Positions 10,105 to 18,510 of a DNA stretch of 64,000 nt are shown here, piece by piece. The position numbers and the translations under genes are program-made. The notes beneath the pieces were generated by a model that saw only the letters and a list, made by a program, of their open reading frames with translations, did not search any database and had not been told where the DNA came from. The DNA is from CAZWSX01 sp964636985. GTDB taxonomy: Bacteria; Planctomycetota; Planctomycetia; Pirellulales; Pirellulaceae. Numbering within the stretch: position 1 is the first letter of the stretch; the number at the start of each line of letters is the position of its first letter. The DNA lies in assembly GCA_964636985.1 (NCBI GenBank), contig CAZWSX010000016.1, positions 103,532 through 167,531 of the forward strand, read 5' to 3'.

Positions 10105-13100
10105 TTAGCCGAATGGATCGTCGCCGCCGGTTTCGTCGTTGTCTTCGTCGCCGCCTCCAGCCTGCGAATAGGCTGGAAAGAGCGCCTTGAAGAGTCCACG
10201 GACAGCGCCGCTCGCGGCATTCTCGCCGGCTCCTTCGTCGGGCTTCTTCACAGGGAAGGCAGCATCATCCTTGAGAGGCTCTGTTGCCATCGCTTCCGTA
10301 CCGCCGAACTTAAGGACGAGCGACCTGGGTTCTTCGGCCACGAGCACGGCGTGAACGGTCGCTTGTTTCACGTCGGCTTCCAAAATCGGAGGCGAGATCA
10401 GATTTCCCCGAAGCTCGTCAATCCGGCCGGCGACGGCGCCCGTGCGACGATCCAGAACCACGAGCGCGCCATGCCACGGAGAACCTCGCTCCATCTTTTT
10501 CTGCCGTCGGAAAAACGCGAAGACGGGAAGGTCAGCCGGTTGATTCATCGAGAAGCTCTGCTGCGAAATGCGGGCGGCCCGCGGCCATAGACTCTTGCCT
10601 GCGGAGTCGAAAGCGTAGATTCGGGCGGTCCACAGTTGCTCCGCCGTTCGATCCGGCGGACCGAACTGCCAACCGGGCAAATTGTTGGCGGTCTTGGTCG
10701 CCGCGATAACCAGGTAGCCGGTGTTGGATTTCACGACGTACAACTTTTGCAAGTTCTCATCCGGCTCGATATCCGCGGTGAAGATCGGGGTTCCATCGAC
10801 CAGCGAGTGGATCATCAGTTTGCCGTCGCTTGTGGCAATCGCCATTTCGCGATGGTCGATGATGTAACCCTTGGCGCGTCCCTCGGTGGAGTATTGGAAG
10901 AGCGATTGCTCGTTTTCCAACGACCGCAGTTCGATCGAGGCCTTATCTCCTTCCTTCTTCCACGACAGCACGTTCGAACCGCACGTGGCCATTCTCCTCT
11001 CGATGGGTGGAACATCGATAACTCCCACTTCGCTCCCATCGAGCATGCTGAACGTGCGAGCTTGAGCGGAATCGGGCGGGCAGCACACCACGCGATTGCC
11101 GGCGGATAGCAAATCGGACCCGCGCGGCAGACCCGTGCGACGCCACAGGATCTCACCCGATACCACGTCGCGGCAGATCAGGGCATCCTCCTGCAAGTAA
11201 GCAATGCCCCAAGGTGTAATCTGCGTCATGGCCCCGATGAGTTGCTTCGATGACGTGATCGCGGCCGACCGCGGCTGTGCATCCCAAGCCTGGTTGGCAT
11301 AGCTAACTGTCGAGATTTTTTCGACCACGTTAGGCGAGGGTCGTTGATACGTATCGTCACGCCAAAGAGATGTTTCGCTTCCTTCACGGCCGCTTGGCCG
11401 CATCGTGTCGAAGACGACGATCTCGGTGCCGAACGAGAGCAGCAGCGTGTGGCCGTAGATTCGTGCCTGGCTGACGTTTCTCTCGGGACGAATCACCGGT
11501 TGCGCGCCTTTGGTGGCTGTTTTTCCCCACGCGGTGGCAAATAGTTCGCGACCCAGCGAATCCAAGATCACGACATTGTCGGTATCCCACGCCACCTTGC
11601 CACGCGACATCGCCGCGGACGTGGCCTGGACGATGGGGGCGAAGTACACCGGCGGTTTCAACCGAGAAAACCGCGACTCTTTCGACGTACCTGTGCGCGT
11701 CTCCGAGGTGATCGATCCACTCCAATCGACCGTCGTCTCTCTTTTGGCGAACTTCTCGTTCGATAGCGCCACGCTTGCCCACTCGCTGGCGCGTTCGCCT
11801 GCTGGAAGTACGATGTCGCCGGCGTGACCAGCCAGGTATTCGTAAGCTGCCGCCGCAGCGGAAAGGCGATTCGAACGCTCGTAGGCGCTGGCCAAGAGGG
11901 CCCAGGCCGCTACCTGCTGTTCCTTGGAATAAAAACCAGCGACCAAATCGCTCTGCGGATTAGGAATCGTCCCGGTGCTCGGATCCAGAACAACCGGAAG
12001 CAGTGCTTGTTCGACAAAAAGGTAGTCATCGCCGGCAAGCATCAACTTGGCCAATCGCAAACGAATGGCGCCGGAGGCCGGATGAAAAGAGACGAGTTGC
12101 GACCAGGTCCGCAACGATTCCGTCGATGGGTCGTTGTTTAGTAACCGCTCCACAACCTGCGAAACCGAATGCTCAATCAGCTTGCGATCTTCGGGCGACG
12201 CCAACTGATAAGAACGATCGAGCCTCGCCGCAATCCAGCGAGAGCGCTGGACCGACCAGTCGTCGGTCCGTTCGATCAACTCCGAGGTCATGTTGTAGGA
12301 ACCATCCGTGAGCGACATCGAGTAATTGAGCAGCGCCGTTACGACATCGCTCGCCTTCCCCTGCTGCACAATCCCTTCGGCATAGGCGTCGAGGAACCGG
12401 TGCTCGTCGGTGCCCGATGCAACCAGCGCGCGCGCTTTTTCAACGAGCGATTCCCACTTGCTAAAGTCGCTGCGCAACAGCGCCGTCATCGTGCGTAGAA
12501 GAACCGCGCGAAGAGCAGGCGGAGGCTTCTCCGTGGGAAACTCGGAAAGGATCCGCCAGGCGCCTTCGGGATTGTTGCCGGCGAGTTCCAATTCAGCGCG
12601 CCGCGCGGCCGCCCACGGCGACTTGGGGTCTGACTTCGACAGTGCCTCGATTTCACCCTGAACGCTCGACGACAACATGAAGCAGTCGATCGACTCGGGC
12701 GATTGCGAGACCAAGGTCGAACCGGCAACCGCCAGGCTACCCACGTCTGATTCAAGACGAAGGATTTTTCCGATTCGGCCTATCGCGAGCGAGACGCACC
12801 AAATTTCTCGCCCCGACATCGGCTGGTACCAGGTGTCGCGGGCGGCGTTGGCCAGGCCGCGGCCGGTTGTCACCTTCGAACCAAGCGCGACAGGTTCGGG
12901 CCACCCCGCCGTACCATCGATGAGTTTCCAAGCGCGGATCTGCCCCACTCCGCTCAAAGATTTGCCGCCCGTGAGGACGAGCGTATCCGTCGCGGCGATC
13001 CAGTGGTCGTCGTCGCGAATCCGCTTCCACTGGACCTTTCCCGTCTCGCGGTCGAGGACATATAAGTCGGGGCTATCTACCAATCCCAAAACGACGTTTT

Positions 13101-14904
13101 TGCCCGGCATCAGGATGGTGTTTTCCTGCCAGCGCCTTTCAAGTGGTTGCAGGGGACGCTGCGGGATGCCGAACGGCCGATTGTTATCGGGTTCGTTCGA
13201 TTGCAAATAACGATACTCCCACTTGAGCGTCCTGGTCGATACATCGACTGCCACAACGCATCCCAACGCCGTAGGACAAACGAGCAGGCCGTCCGCAAAC
13301 GAGGGAGAACAGCCTCCCAAACGCTGGACCTCTTCTCGCCGAAACAGCGTCGCATCCCGCTGCGCCACTTGTTGCTTCCACTTGAACTTCCCGCTGGCGG
13401 CATCGAGCGCCACCAAAGCAACCTCGCCTCGGATATCGGCCAGCACGTACAACGTGCCATCCACGGGGATCGGAGCGCCCAAGAAGAACGCGTTCGCCAA
13501 GGGAGAGTCGGCCTCGTCCGTATCGCCAGCCACCCAGATTTGTTTACCTTCCCGCTGAATATCGAGGGCCACTAACCGATTGCGAGTTTCGAGTCCGAAT
13601 TCTGCGTTGAAGAAAAACTGATTGCGCAGGGGGCGGGAGGCCCCGAACCCCGAAAACCCAAGGCCGTCGACAACATACACGGCCCGGCCGTCGCTGCTGA
13701 TTTGTCCGTAAGGCGCGTCGTCCCAAATTCGCTGGCGAACAAACTGCTTTTGCGATTCGATCCCTTTGCTTCGTCCCATCGCCACCGGCGACTGATCAGC
13801 GGTCAGGTCATCCGCGGGAAACTTCCAAACGCGGCGTCCGCTGCGGCGATCGACACCGATCAAACCGTCCACGTTTCGGCAAATCACCCAATCACCCACG
13901 ATCAAAGGCGAAAGCACGGTCGTCGTCGATGTGCCCGACTTGGCAAGTTCGCGGCGGCGCTCCGAAGCGACTTGCAGTTCCAGCGGAGTTTCGGCCGTGG
14001 GCAGGGACCACATCGAAACGGGATGCGGTTCGGCACTTTCGACCATGCCGGTCCGCGCCGCGGTGCCGCGATGTACCAACCACGAATCGACTGCGCCCAT
14101 CGTTTGTTCCGACTGACCTACCCACACCACCAGCCGCGCAAGCGGATCATCGTCCCCTTCAAACACGAAAGCGTTCTTACCTCCAACCTCGGTTTTCGCC
14201 TTGGGCATCCGCTGCTTGAGATCGCTCATGATGGCTCGTGCGCGATCTTTCTGGTCGCTGAACAGATACGAAGTCGCCAGAAGCAACGAGAGCGATGGCT
14301 CGAAGCGCTCGCGCGCTCCCGCTACCTCGTAGACGCGAGAGAATGCAGCCGCCGCGGCACCCGGTTCGCCGCGTGTAAAGAAGTGCCTTCCTAGCAGGAC
14401 GGTGGCTTCGTAGCCGGCGTCGGTGTGGAAGTAGCGTCGCGAAGCCTCCGCTAGTTCTTCCGGAGAGTCGTTTGTCAGGGCATGGTCGACGAGTTTTCGG
14501 GCCGCCGTTCCGAACTGGAGTTCGTAGGCCTTTCGGTCCGAAGACGGAATCGAGCCTAGCAGGTGCATGGCCTCGGTGCGCAAGCTTTTCTTCTCCGCGG
14601 TTTTTCCGACGCTGAAGAAGTAGTCCTGCTGATCGTCGGAGTCGAGGATTCGGCCCAATTCGGCCGTCGCTTCGGCGAATTCCCCAGCTGTGATCGCTTG
14701 CTTGGCGCGGTTCAAAGGGCGGCGAAGTTCTCGCGGAACCGGCGGATACAAGTTAAAGGTCTGCTCATCGCCGTCGTCATCTTCGACTTGTGCCGCGGAT
14801 GGTAAGGGAAAGATGACCCCACCGGCGGTCAGGCCAATCAACAAAAGAAGGGGCATCAAGCCCCAGCTCTTGGCGGACATAGGCACGCGGCAATGGCTTC
14901 GCAT
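10105..14904 (-). CDS. Secreted TPR / PQQ-like beta-propeller protein
   Basis: 1599 residues from ATG at 14904, chosen because GGAGGAG lies just upstream; a longer reading from 14952 has no such site. A signal peptide ends near an ALA/SAAQ-type site after the hydrophobic run LMPLLLLIGL. Helical repeat-like segments (TPR-like, about 50-230) come first, then two blocks of PQQ-type propeller blades marked by repeated units such as VALDAASGKFKWK and VLDRETGKVQWKR, with a long helical region between them (about 750-1050). The C-terminal ~50 residues are low-complexity and acidic. PQQ-like blades in such proteins often serve as protein-binding propellers rather than true quinone enzymes; no dehydrogenase active site was recognised. 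It is on the same strand and upstream of the moxR-like operon, 251 bases away, so it may be co-expressed. Confidence 0.8.
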   Translation of the reverse strand: MRSHCRVPMSAKSWGLMPLLLLIGLTAGGVIFPLPSAAQVEDDDGDEQTFNLYPPVPRELRRPLNRAKQAITAGEFAEATAELGRILDSDDQQDYFFSVGKTAEKKSLRTEAMHLLGSIPSSDRKAYELQFGTAARKLVDHALTNDSPEELAEASRRYFHTDAGYEATVLLGRHFFTRGEPGAAAAAFSRVYEVAGARERFEPSLSLLLATSYLFSDQKDRARAIMSDLKQRMPKAKTEVGGKNAFVFEGDDDPLARLVVWVGQSEQTMGAVDSWLVHRGTAARTGMVESAEPHPVSMWSLPTAETPLELQVASERRRELAKSGTSTTTVLSPLIVGDWVICRNVDGLIGVDRRSGRRVWKFPADDLTADQSPVAMGRSKGIESQKQFVRQRIWDDAPYGQISSDGRAVYVVDGLGFSGFGASRPLRNQFFFNAEFGLETRNRLVALDIQREGKQIWVAGDTDEADSPLANAFFLGAPIPVDGTLYVLADIRGEVALVALDAASGKFKWKQQVAQRDATLFRREEVQRLGGCSPSFADGLLVCPTALGCVVAVDVSTRTLKWEYRYLQSNEPDNNRPFGIPQRPLQPLERRWQENTILMPGKNVVLGLVDSPDLYVLDRETGKVQWKRIRDDDHWIAATDTLVLTGGKSLSGVGQIRAWKLIDGTAGWPEPVALGSKVTTGRGLANAARDTWYQPMSGREIWCVSLAIGRIGKILRLESDVGSLAVAGSTLVSQSPESIDCFMLSSSVQGEIEALSKSDPKSPWAAARRAELELAGNNPEGAWRILSEFPTEKPPPALRAVLLRTMTALLRSDFSKWESLVEKARALVASGTDEHRFLDAYAEGIVQQGKASDVVTALLNYSMSLTDGSYNMTSELIERTDDWSVQRSRWIAARLDRSYQLASPEDRKLIEHSVSQVVERLLNNDPSTESLRTWSQLVSFHPASGAIRLRLAKLMLAGDDYLFVEQALLPVVLDPSTGTIPNPQSDLVAGFYSKEQQVAAWALLASAYERSNRLSAAAAAYEYLAGHAGDIVLPAGERASEWASVALSNEKFAKRETTVDWSGSITSETRTGTSKESRFSRLKPPVYFAPIVQATSAAMSRGKVAWDTDNVVILDSLGRELFATAWGKTATKGAQPVIRPERNVSQARIYGHTLLLSFGTEIVVFDTMRPSGREGSETSLWRDDTYQRPSPNVVEKISTVSYANQAWDAQPRSAAITSSKQLIGAMTQITPWGIAYLQEDALICRDVVSGEILWRRTGLPRGSDLLSAGNRVVCCPPDSAQARTFSMLDGSEVGVIDVPPIERRMATCGSNVLSWKKEGDKASIELRSLENEQSLFQYSTEGRAKGYIIDHREMAIATSDGKLMIHSLVDGTPIFTADIEPDENLQKLYVVKSNTGYLVIAATKTANNLPGWQFGPPDRTAEQLWTARIYAFDSAGKSLWPRAARISQQSFSMNQPADLPVFAFFRRQKKMERGSPWHGALVVLDRRTGAVAGRIDELRGNLISPPILEADVKQATVHAVLVAEEPRSLVLKFGGTEAMATEPLKDDAAFPVKKPDEGAGENAASGAVRGLFKALFPAYSQAGGGDEDNDETGGDDPFG

Positions 14905-15330
14905 CGGCTCCTCCGTGGTGGCCTGGCGGAAGAATCGTCGCGCCGGCCACATCGCCCTTCAAACAATTCTGCCCAACAAACAAGACTCGACTTGTCAGTT
15001 TAACCCTCAGGTTTGCTCGTTGCGACGAGCGACGTGAGCGGGGCGGAGTCGAGTTGCCAAGAAAGGCTCGTTCAAGCCGTTTCGAAGGCGGGTTTCACCG
15101 CATTGCACAGAACCGCCAGGGCTCCTTCACCTCCCCGAAATGCCTGTAAACGGCGGAAAAAACGGGCTCTTTGACGTCGAAATGGCAGAAAAGCTGGGTT
15201 TTCGGCCGTTTTGTGGGTTTACGGGTTGCAATTTACAGCCTATTCGATTTAATCATCGCCACGTTTACAGTTTTCCCCGCACATTTTGAAACCATCCATA
15301 AACCGAGGTTTCGTCAGGGAGTCCAAAGAA
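14905..15330. promoter_or_regulatory. Divergent intergenic region upstream of HU and the propeller gene
   Basis: 426 bases between two divergent genes, with no credible ORF. It must hold promoters in both directions. A TTGCAA (near 15226) followed 17 bases later by TTAATC is a possible sigma-70-like pair for the HU gene, and a TTGACG lies further upstream near 15170; neither is a close match, so I do not assign a promoter. AGGGAG upstream of the HU ATG is its ribosome-binding site. Confidence 0.35.
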
Positions 15331-15657
15331 ATGGCCAAAGCCGCACCAAAAGCCAAGCCACCGTCAAAGACCGAAATCCTCACGGCCATGGCCGACGAGA
15401 CCCAGCTGTCGAAGAAGCAAGTCGGCGCGCTGCTCGACTCGCTGACCAACCAGATCCACAAGGCGATCGGCAAGAAAGGCCCTGGGGTCTTCACGCTGCC
15501 AGGCCTCTGCAAGATCTACGTCCACGTACGTCCGGCTCAACCGGCTCGTAAGATGCGTAGCCCTGCGACCGGCGAAATGATCGATGTCGCCGCCAAGCCT
15601 GCCCGCAAGGTCGTCAAGGTCCGCGCCTTGAAGCCTTTGAAGGAACTGGTCGGCTAG
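15331..15657 (+). CDS. HU-family DNA-binding protein
   Basis: 108 residues. The fold is HU/IHF-like: an N-terminal helical part with KTEILTAMADE, then the helix-turn region and the beta arms around GPGVFTLPGLCKIYV. A basic Ala/Lys/Pro N-terminal extension (about 12 residues) is typical of planctomycete HU proteins. I start at ATG 15331 because AGGGAG lies nine bases upstream; a longer reading from 15286 adds 15 residues without support. It binds DNA without strong sequence preference and bends it, acting in the nucleoid. It is a single-gene unit, with a hairpin terminator about 85 bases after the stop. Confidence 0.93.
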   Translation: MAKAAPKAKPPSKTEILTAMADETQLSKKQVGALLDSLTNQIHKAIGKKGPGVFTLPGLCKIYVHVRPAQPARKMRSPATGEMIDVAAKPARKVVKVRALKPLKELVG

Positions 15658-15741
15658 ATTGCGGTCGCCGGCAACACGCTGGCGAGCCGCGCCTGACGCG
15701 AGTACTTTGACTCAAGCGCGCTTTGACGTGCGCGCCACATG

Positions 15742-15774
15742 CAACGCCTCCGGACTTTTTGTCCGCGAGGCGTT
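15742..15774 (+). terminator. Probable terminator hairpin after the HU gene
   Basis: AACGCCTC and GAGGCGTT form the outer stem and GGAC/GTCC the inner stem around a TTTTT loop, with a small bulge. Only a weak T-run follows, so termination efficiency is uncertain. Confidence 0.5.
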
Positions 15775-15918
15775 TAGCATTTCTTGCCGCGCTTTTCCAC
15801 GGCGAATGCTTGCGAATGCATCGGCGGGCTGATTACGATGCGGACTCGCTGGGACCTCTTGTTTGGCAGGCAAAACTCTCCCCAGCCTCCCACTACACCC
15901 TCCTTTGGAGTTCTCGCC

Positions 15919-16722
15919 GTGTCGAACGATTCCCCCATTGTTGCCGAGGCTGCCGATCAGCCCCCTCCCAAGCCTCAGGCAACTCCGAAAAACTTTATCC
16001 CCTCGGTCGTGCTCGCCAGCATCGTGGGATTCTGCCTTTGGTCCACCATGATGGGATTGAAGCACCTCAACGTCTTTACCTACGTGGGTCCGGCACATCA
16101 AAAGTTGCTCGACAATCCTGAGCGGGGAACGTCGCCTGCGGCGAGCAAATGGCAAATCGATATGCAGCGTGAACGCGATGCCGATACTCTCGTGATGGTG
16201 ACCGGCCTTTATTCGGTAATGGGGATCGTCATTTCAATTGCCTTGGTGTCACTAATGATCGGTGTTGTTGGATTGGCGCCCAAAAGTTGGTTTCACGTCA
16301 TTTTCGGATGTATCGCCTTTACGGTCATGTGTATCGCCGCAGGGGTCTTGGTAGAGTGGGTCTATCTCAATTCGTTGGGACTGCAATACAACGACCAGGA
16401 TGTCAGTCACGAAACTCGTTTTTTCGTCGCAGAAATTCTGCTTTGGGGGCTGACAGGTTTCCTGGTCACGTTGTTTTCCAACTTCGTTTTCGGGACACCA
16501 GTTCCGTGGTTCACGATTCTTCCGTCGATGACGGCGGTCGGGGCTTTGGGGGGCGGAGTGATAGCATGCATCGCGATGGCCACGGCCCTTAGTGCAGACG
16601 CTTTGGCGCCAAACAAAAGCTCCGTCGAGGTTAGCGCCTTGTTCGGATTCTCGTGCGCGTTTTTGTTTGGGGTGCTGGTATGGAAGGCCCTTTCGACGCG
16701 AAAGTCCCTCCCGAGCGTGTAA
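15919..16722 (+). CDS. Polytopic membrane protein of unknown function
   Basis: 267 residues from GTG 15919, chosen because GGAG lies eight bases upstream; reading from the earlier ATG 15784 or 15838 would add a leader with no ribosome-binding site. A Pro-rich cytoplasmic-looking N-terminus is followed by about six hydrophobic segments, and the last helix ends near the C-terminus after SSVEVSALFGFS. No family could be named. A copy of the last part, reading SSVEVIALFGFS, survives at 17680-17715, so this gene was part of a duplicated segment. It ends 49 bases before a strong bidirectional terminator. Confidence 0.7.
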   Translation: MSNDSPIVAEAADQPPPKPQATPKNFIPSVVLASIVGFCLWSTMMGLKHLNVFTYVGPAHQKLLDNPERGTSPAASKWQIDMQRERDADTLVMVTGLYSVMGIVISIALVSLMIGVVGLAPKSWFHVIFGCIAFTVMCIAAGVLVEWVYLNSLGLQYNDQDVSHETRFFVAEILLWGLTGFLVTLFSNFVFGTPVPWFTILPSMTAVGALGGGVIACIAMATALSADALAPNKSSVEVSALFGFSCAFLFGVLVWKALSTRKSLPSV

Positions 16723-16771
16723 TCCGCCTCGAGAAACGAGCGTACCGCTCCGCGAAATTCGGGACGCAATA

Positions 16772-16814
16772 AAAACGGGGGGCAAGGTTCGATAAGAACC
16801 TTGCCCCCCGTTTT
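16772..16814. terminator. Strong bidirectional terminator
   Basis: A perfect 19-bp stem (16772-16790 with 16796-16814) closed by a GATAA loop, GC-rich in the core and with AAAA/TTTT at the base, lies between convergent genes ending at 16722 and 16854. The T-runs on both strands allow termination in both directions. Confidence 0.9.
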
Positions 16815-16853
16815 GTTTAGGTACTGTGTTTACCTCGTTTGTAGCCAGTCTAC

Positions 16854-17378
16854 TTATTTGGCGGGCTTGTTGCCTTCCAACTCGAAATCGAAGTCGCCCT
16901 TGGGCGGTTCGACTTTCTTGGTGTATGGCGTCGTTTCGATGGCCGCGTACTTCATGGGGACGCGGCCTTCCTTTTGCTCTTTAGGGGCGTTGGGATCCTG
17001 TCCGGCTCTCATCGTCTCTTCCATAACCTTCCGATACTCGGGGTTGCTGATATCAGGCCCCTTGGCGCCGGTCGAGGTCGTCATCTGCGGGCGTTCTGCC
17101 TGCAACTCACCATCCTGAAAAGTGATCTTATAATCCCCAGGTCGAGCACCGTCACCCTTTTTGTCGGTGGTCAACTGATAGGTTCCGTCCTCGCCTGTTT
17201 TGCCGGTGGCGTTTTTCGTAACGTCCTTCGCATCCATGAAGGTCACGATAATGTTCGCTGCTGGCTTGCCATCAAGCAGGACCTTGCCCGAAACCGGAAC
17301 CGGCGTTGGCTTTCCCGGTTCGCATCCCATTGCCAACACAATTGCCAAGAGCGGCAAAATCACGAGCAAACGTTTCAT
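16854..17378 (-). CDS. Carboxypeptidase-regulatory-like lipoprotein, copy 1
   Basis: 174 residues. A lipoprotein signal peptide ends at LAMGC, with the lipid-carrying Cys at residue 19. The mature part is a transthyretin-like / carboxypeptidase-regulatory-like beta-sandwich: VSGKVLLDGKPAAN, then GKTGEDGTYQL. It ends in a Lys/Pro-rich tail. In planctomycetes such small lipoproteins often sit next to DUF1559 proteins, and the function is unknown. It is a close paralogue of the gene at 17815-18336: I count about 26 differences and one gap over 174 positions. The upstream leader DNA is similar as well, so the duplication covered the promoter region. Transcription is stopped by the bidirectional hairpin at 16772-16814. 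Confidence 0.9.
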   Translation of the reverse strand: MKRLLVILPLLAIVLAMGCEPGKPTPVPVSGKVLLDGKPAANIIVTFMDAKDVTKNATGKTGEDGTYQLTTDKKGDGARPGDYKITFQDGELQAERPQMTTSTGAKGPDISNPEYRKVMEETMRAGQDPNAPKEQKEGRVPMKYAAIETTPYTKKVEPPKGDFDFELEGNKPAK

Positions 17379-17440
17379 TGTTCCTGCACCATGGATTTGA
17401 TGAACTGAACTTCAGGTAATTGCATTCGAAAACTGCGTCA

Positions 17441-17715
17441 CGAGAGGCGGCTCGCCCATCATATCGCGACGCAACACCTTTTCAAACACACTAGGGGAGG
17501 AAGTTGCCCTCCGTCCCAATCGCGTGGATCAAACGAAAATCTTAATCAGCCGCAAGGTTAGTTCGATGCTTTCGGCAGTTCACAAGACATCGACCGAACT
17601 ACCGGGGGCGAGCAGGGCGATGACCACGGCGCCAACCTTCCGCGTTCTGGCGAACACGGCTACAGCACCGCGAAGTAGAAGTTCCGTTGAGGTTATTGCT
17701 TTGTTCGGATTTTCC
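17441..17715. pseudogene. Remnants of duplicated genes between the two lipoprotein copies
   Basis: This stretch has no intact gene but is not random. Positions 17463-17567 resemble 18417-18518, the DNA upstream of lipoprotein copy 2 up to and including the stop and last codons of the DUF1559 gene (TTAGTTCG on the plus strand). Positions 17680-17715 match 16618-16653, the tail of the membrane protein gene, at 29 of 36 bases and in the same reading phase (SSVEVIALFGFS against SSVEVSALFGFS). The simplest reading is a tandem duplication of membrane protein, lipoprotein and DUF1559 gene whose middle copy was almost entirely deleted. Confidence 0.6.
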
Positions 17716-17740
17716 TATGGTGGCGGCGTCAAGAAAAACA

Positions 17741-17775
17741 ACAGGGGCTCGAGTCCTGTGGACTCGAGCCCCTGT
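17741..17775 (-). terminator. Rho-independent terminator of lipoprotein copy 2
   Basis: A perfect 15-bp stem (17741-17755 with 17761-17775) around a five-base loop lies 40 bases after the stop of the gene at 17815-18336. On the minus strand it is followed by a T-rich run (GTTGTTTTTCTT), as expected of an intrinsic terminator. Confidence 0.88.
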
Positions 17776-17814
17776 CCTAAATCCGTCTTAGATCGAATTG
17801 GCGAATCAAGCCGT

Positions 17815-18336
17815 CTACTTGGCCGGCTTGTTGCCTTCCAACTCAAAATCGAAGTCACCCTTGGGCGGCTCGACTTTCTTGGTATACGGCGTGGTATCGA
17901 CGCCGGCGTATTTTATTGGAATGCGACCTTCCTTTATCTCTTTGGGAGCGTTGGGGTCTTTGTTTGCATTCATCACCTTTTCCATCTGTTTGATGTAATC
18001 AGGATTGCTGATATCGGGACCCTTTGTCCCAGTAGAGGTCATCTGCGGCGATTCTTCCTGAAGTTCGCCGTCTTGAAAGGTGATCTTGTAATCCCCAGGG
18101 CGTGCGCCGTCTCCCTTTTTGTCAGTGGTCAGCTGATAAGTTCCATCCTCGCCCGTTTTCCCGGTGGCGTTTTTGGTGATGTCCTTGGCATCCATGAACG
18201 TCACGATAACGTTCGCCGCTGGCTTGCCATCAATGAGTACCTTTCCTGAGACCGGAACAGGCCCAGGCTTCCCCGGTTCGCATCCCATCGCGAAGACAAT
18301 CGCAACTAGCGGCAGAATCGCAAGCAAACGTTTCAT
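17815..18336 (-). CDS. Carboxypeptidase-regulatory-like lipoprotein, copy 2
   Basis: 173 residues. It has the same organisation as copy 1: lipoprotein signal ending FAMGC, then the transthyretin-like sandwich with VSGKVLIDGKPAAN and GKTGEDGTYQL, and a tail ending GDFDFELEGNKPAK that is identical in both copies. Most differences fall in residues 110-125. It lies 174 bases after the DUF1559 gene on the same strand, the usual neighbour arrangement in planctomycetes. Its own terminator follows at 17741-17775. The retention of two full-length copies suggests both are used, but no function can be read from the sequence. Confidence 0.9.
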   Translation of the reverse strand: MKRLLAILPLVAIVFAMGCEPGKPGPVPVSGKVLIDGKPAANVIVTFMDAKDITKNATGKTGEDGTYQLTTDKKGDGARPGDYKITFQDGELQEESPQMTSTGTKGPDISNPDYIKQMEKVMNANKDPNAPKEIKEGRIPIKYAGVDTTPYTKKVEPPKGDFDFELEGNKPAK

Positions 18337-18510
18337 TGTTTTGCACCGTTGGTTGATGAACTGGAATTCAAATAAACGCGTTGGGTGGCCGCTTACTCCA
18401 GGCGAATGCCGAGTGCATCGCGACGAACCACCCTGCCAAACACACTTGGGGCGGAAGTTGCCTTCCGCCCCAAGCGCATGAATAAAACGATAACCGTCAG
18501 AGCCACATGG

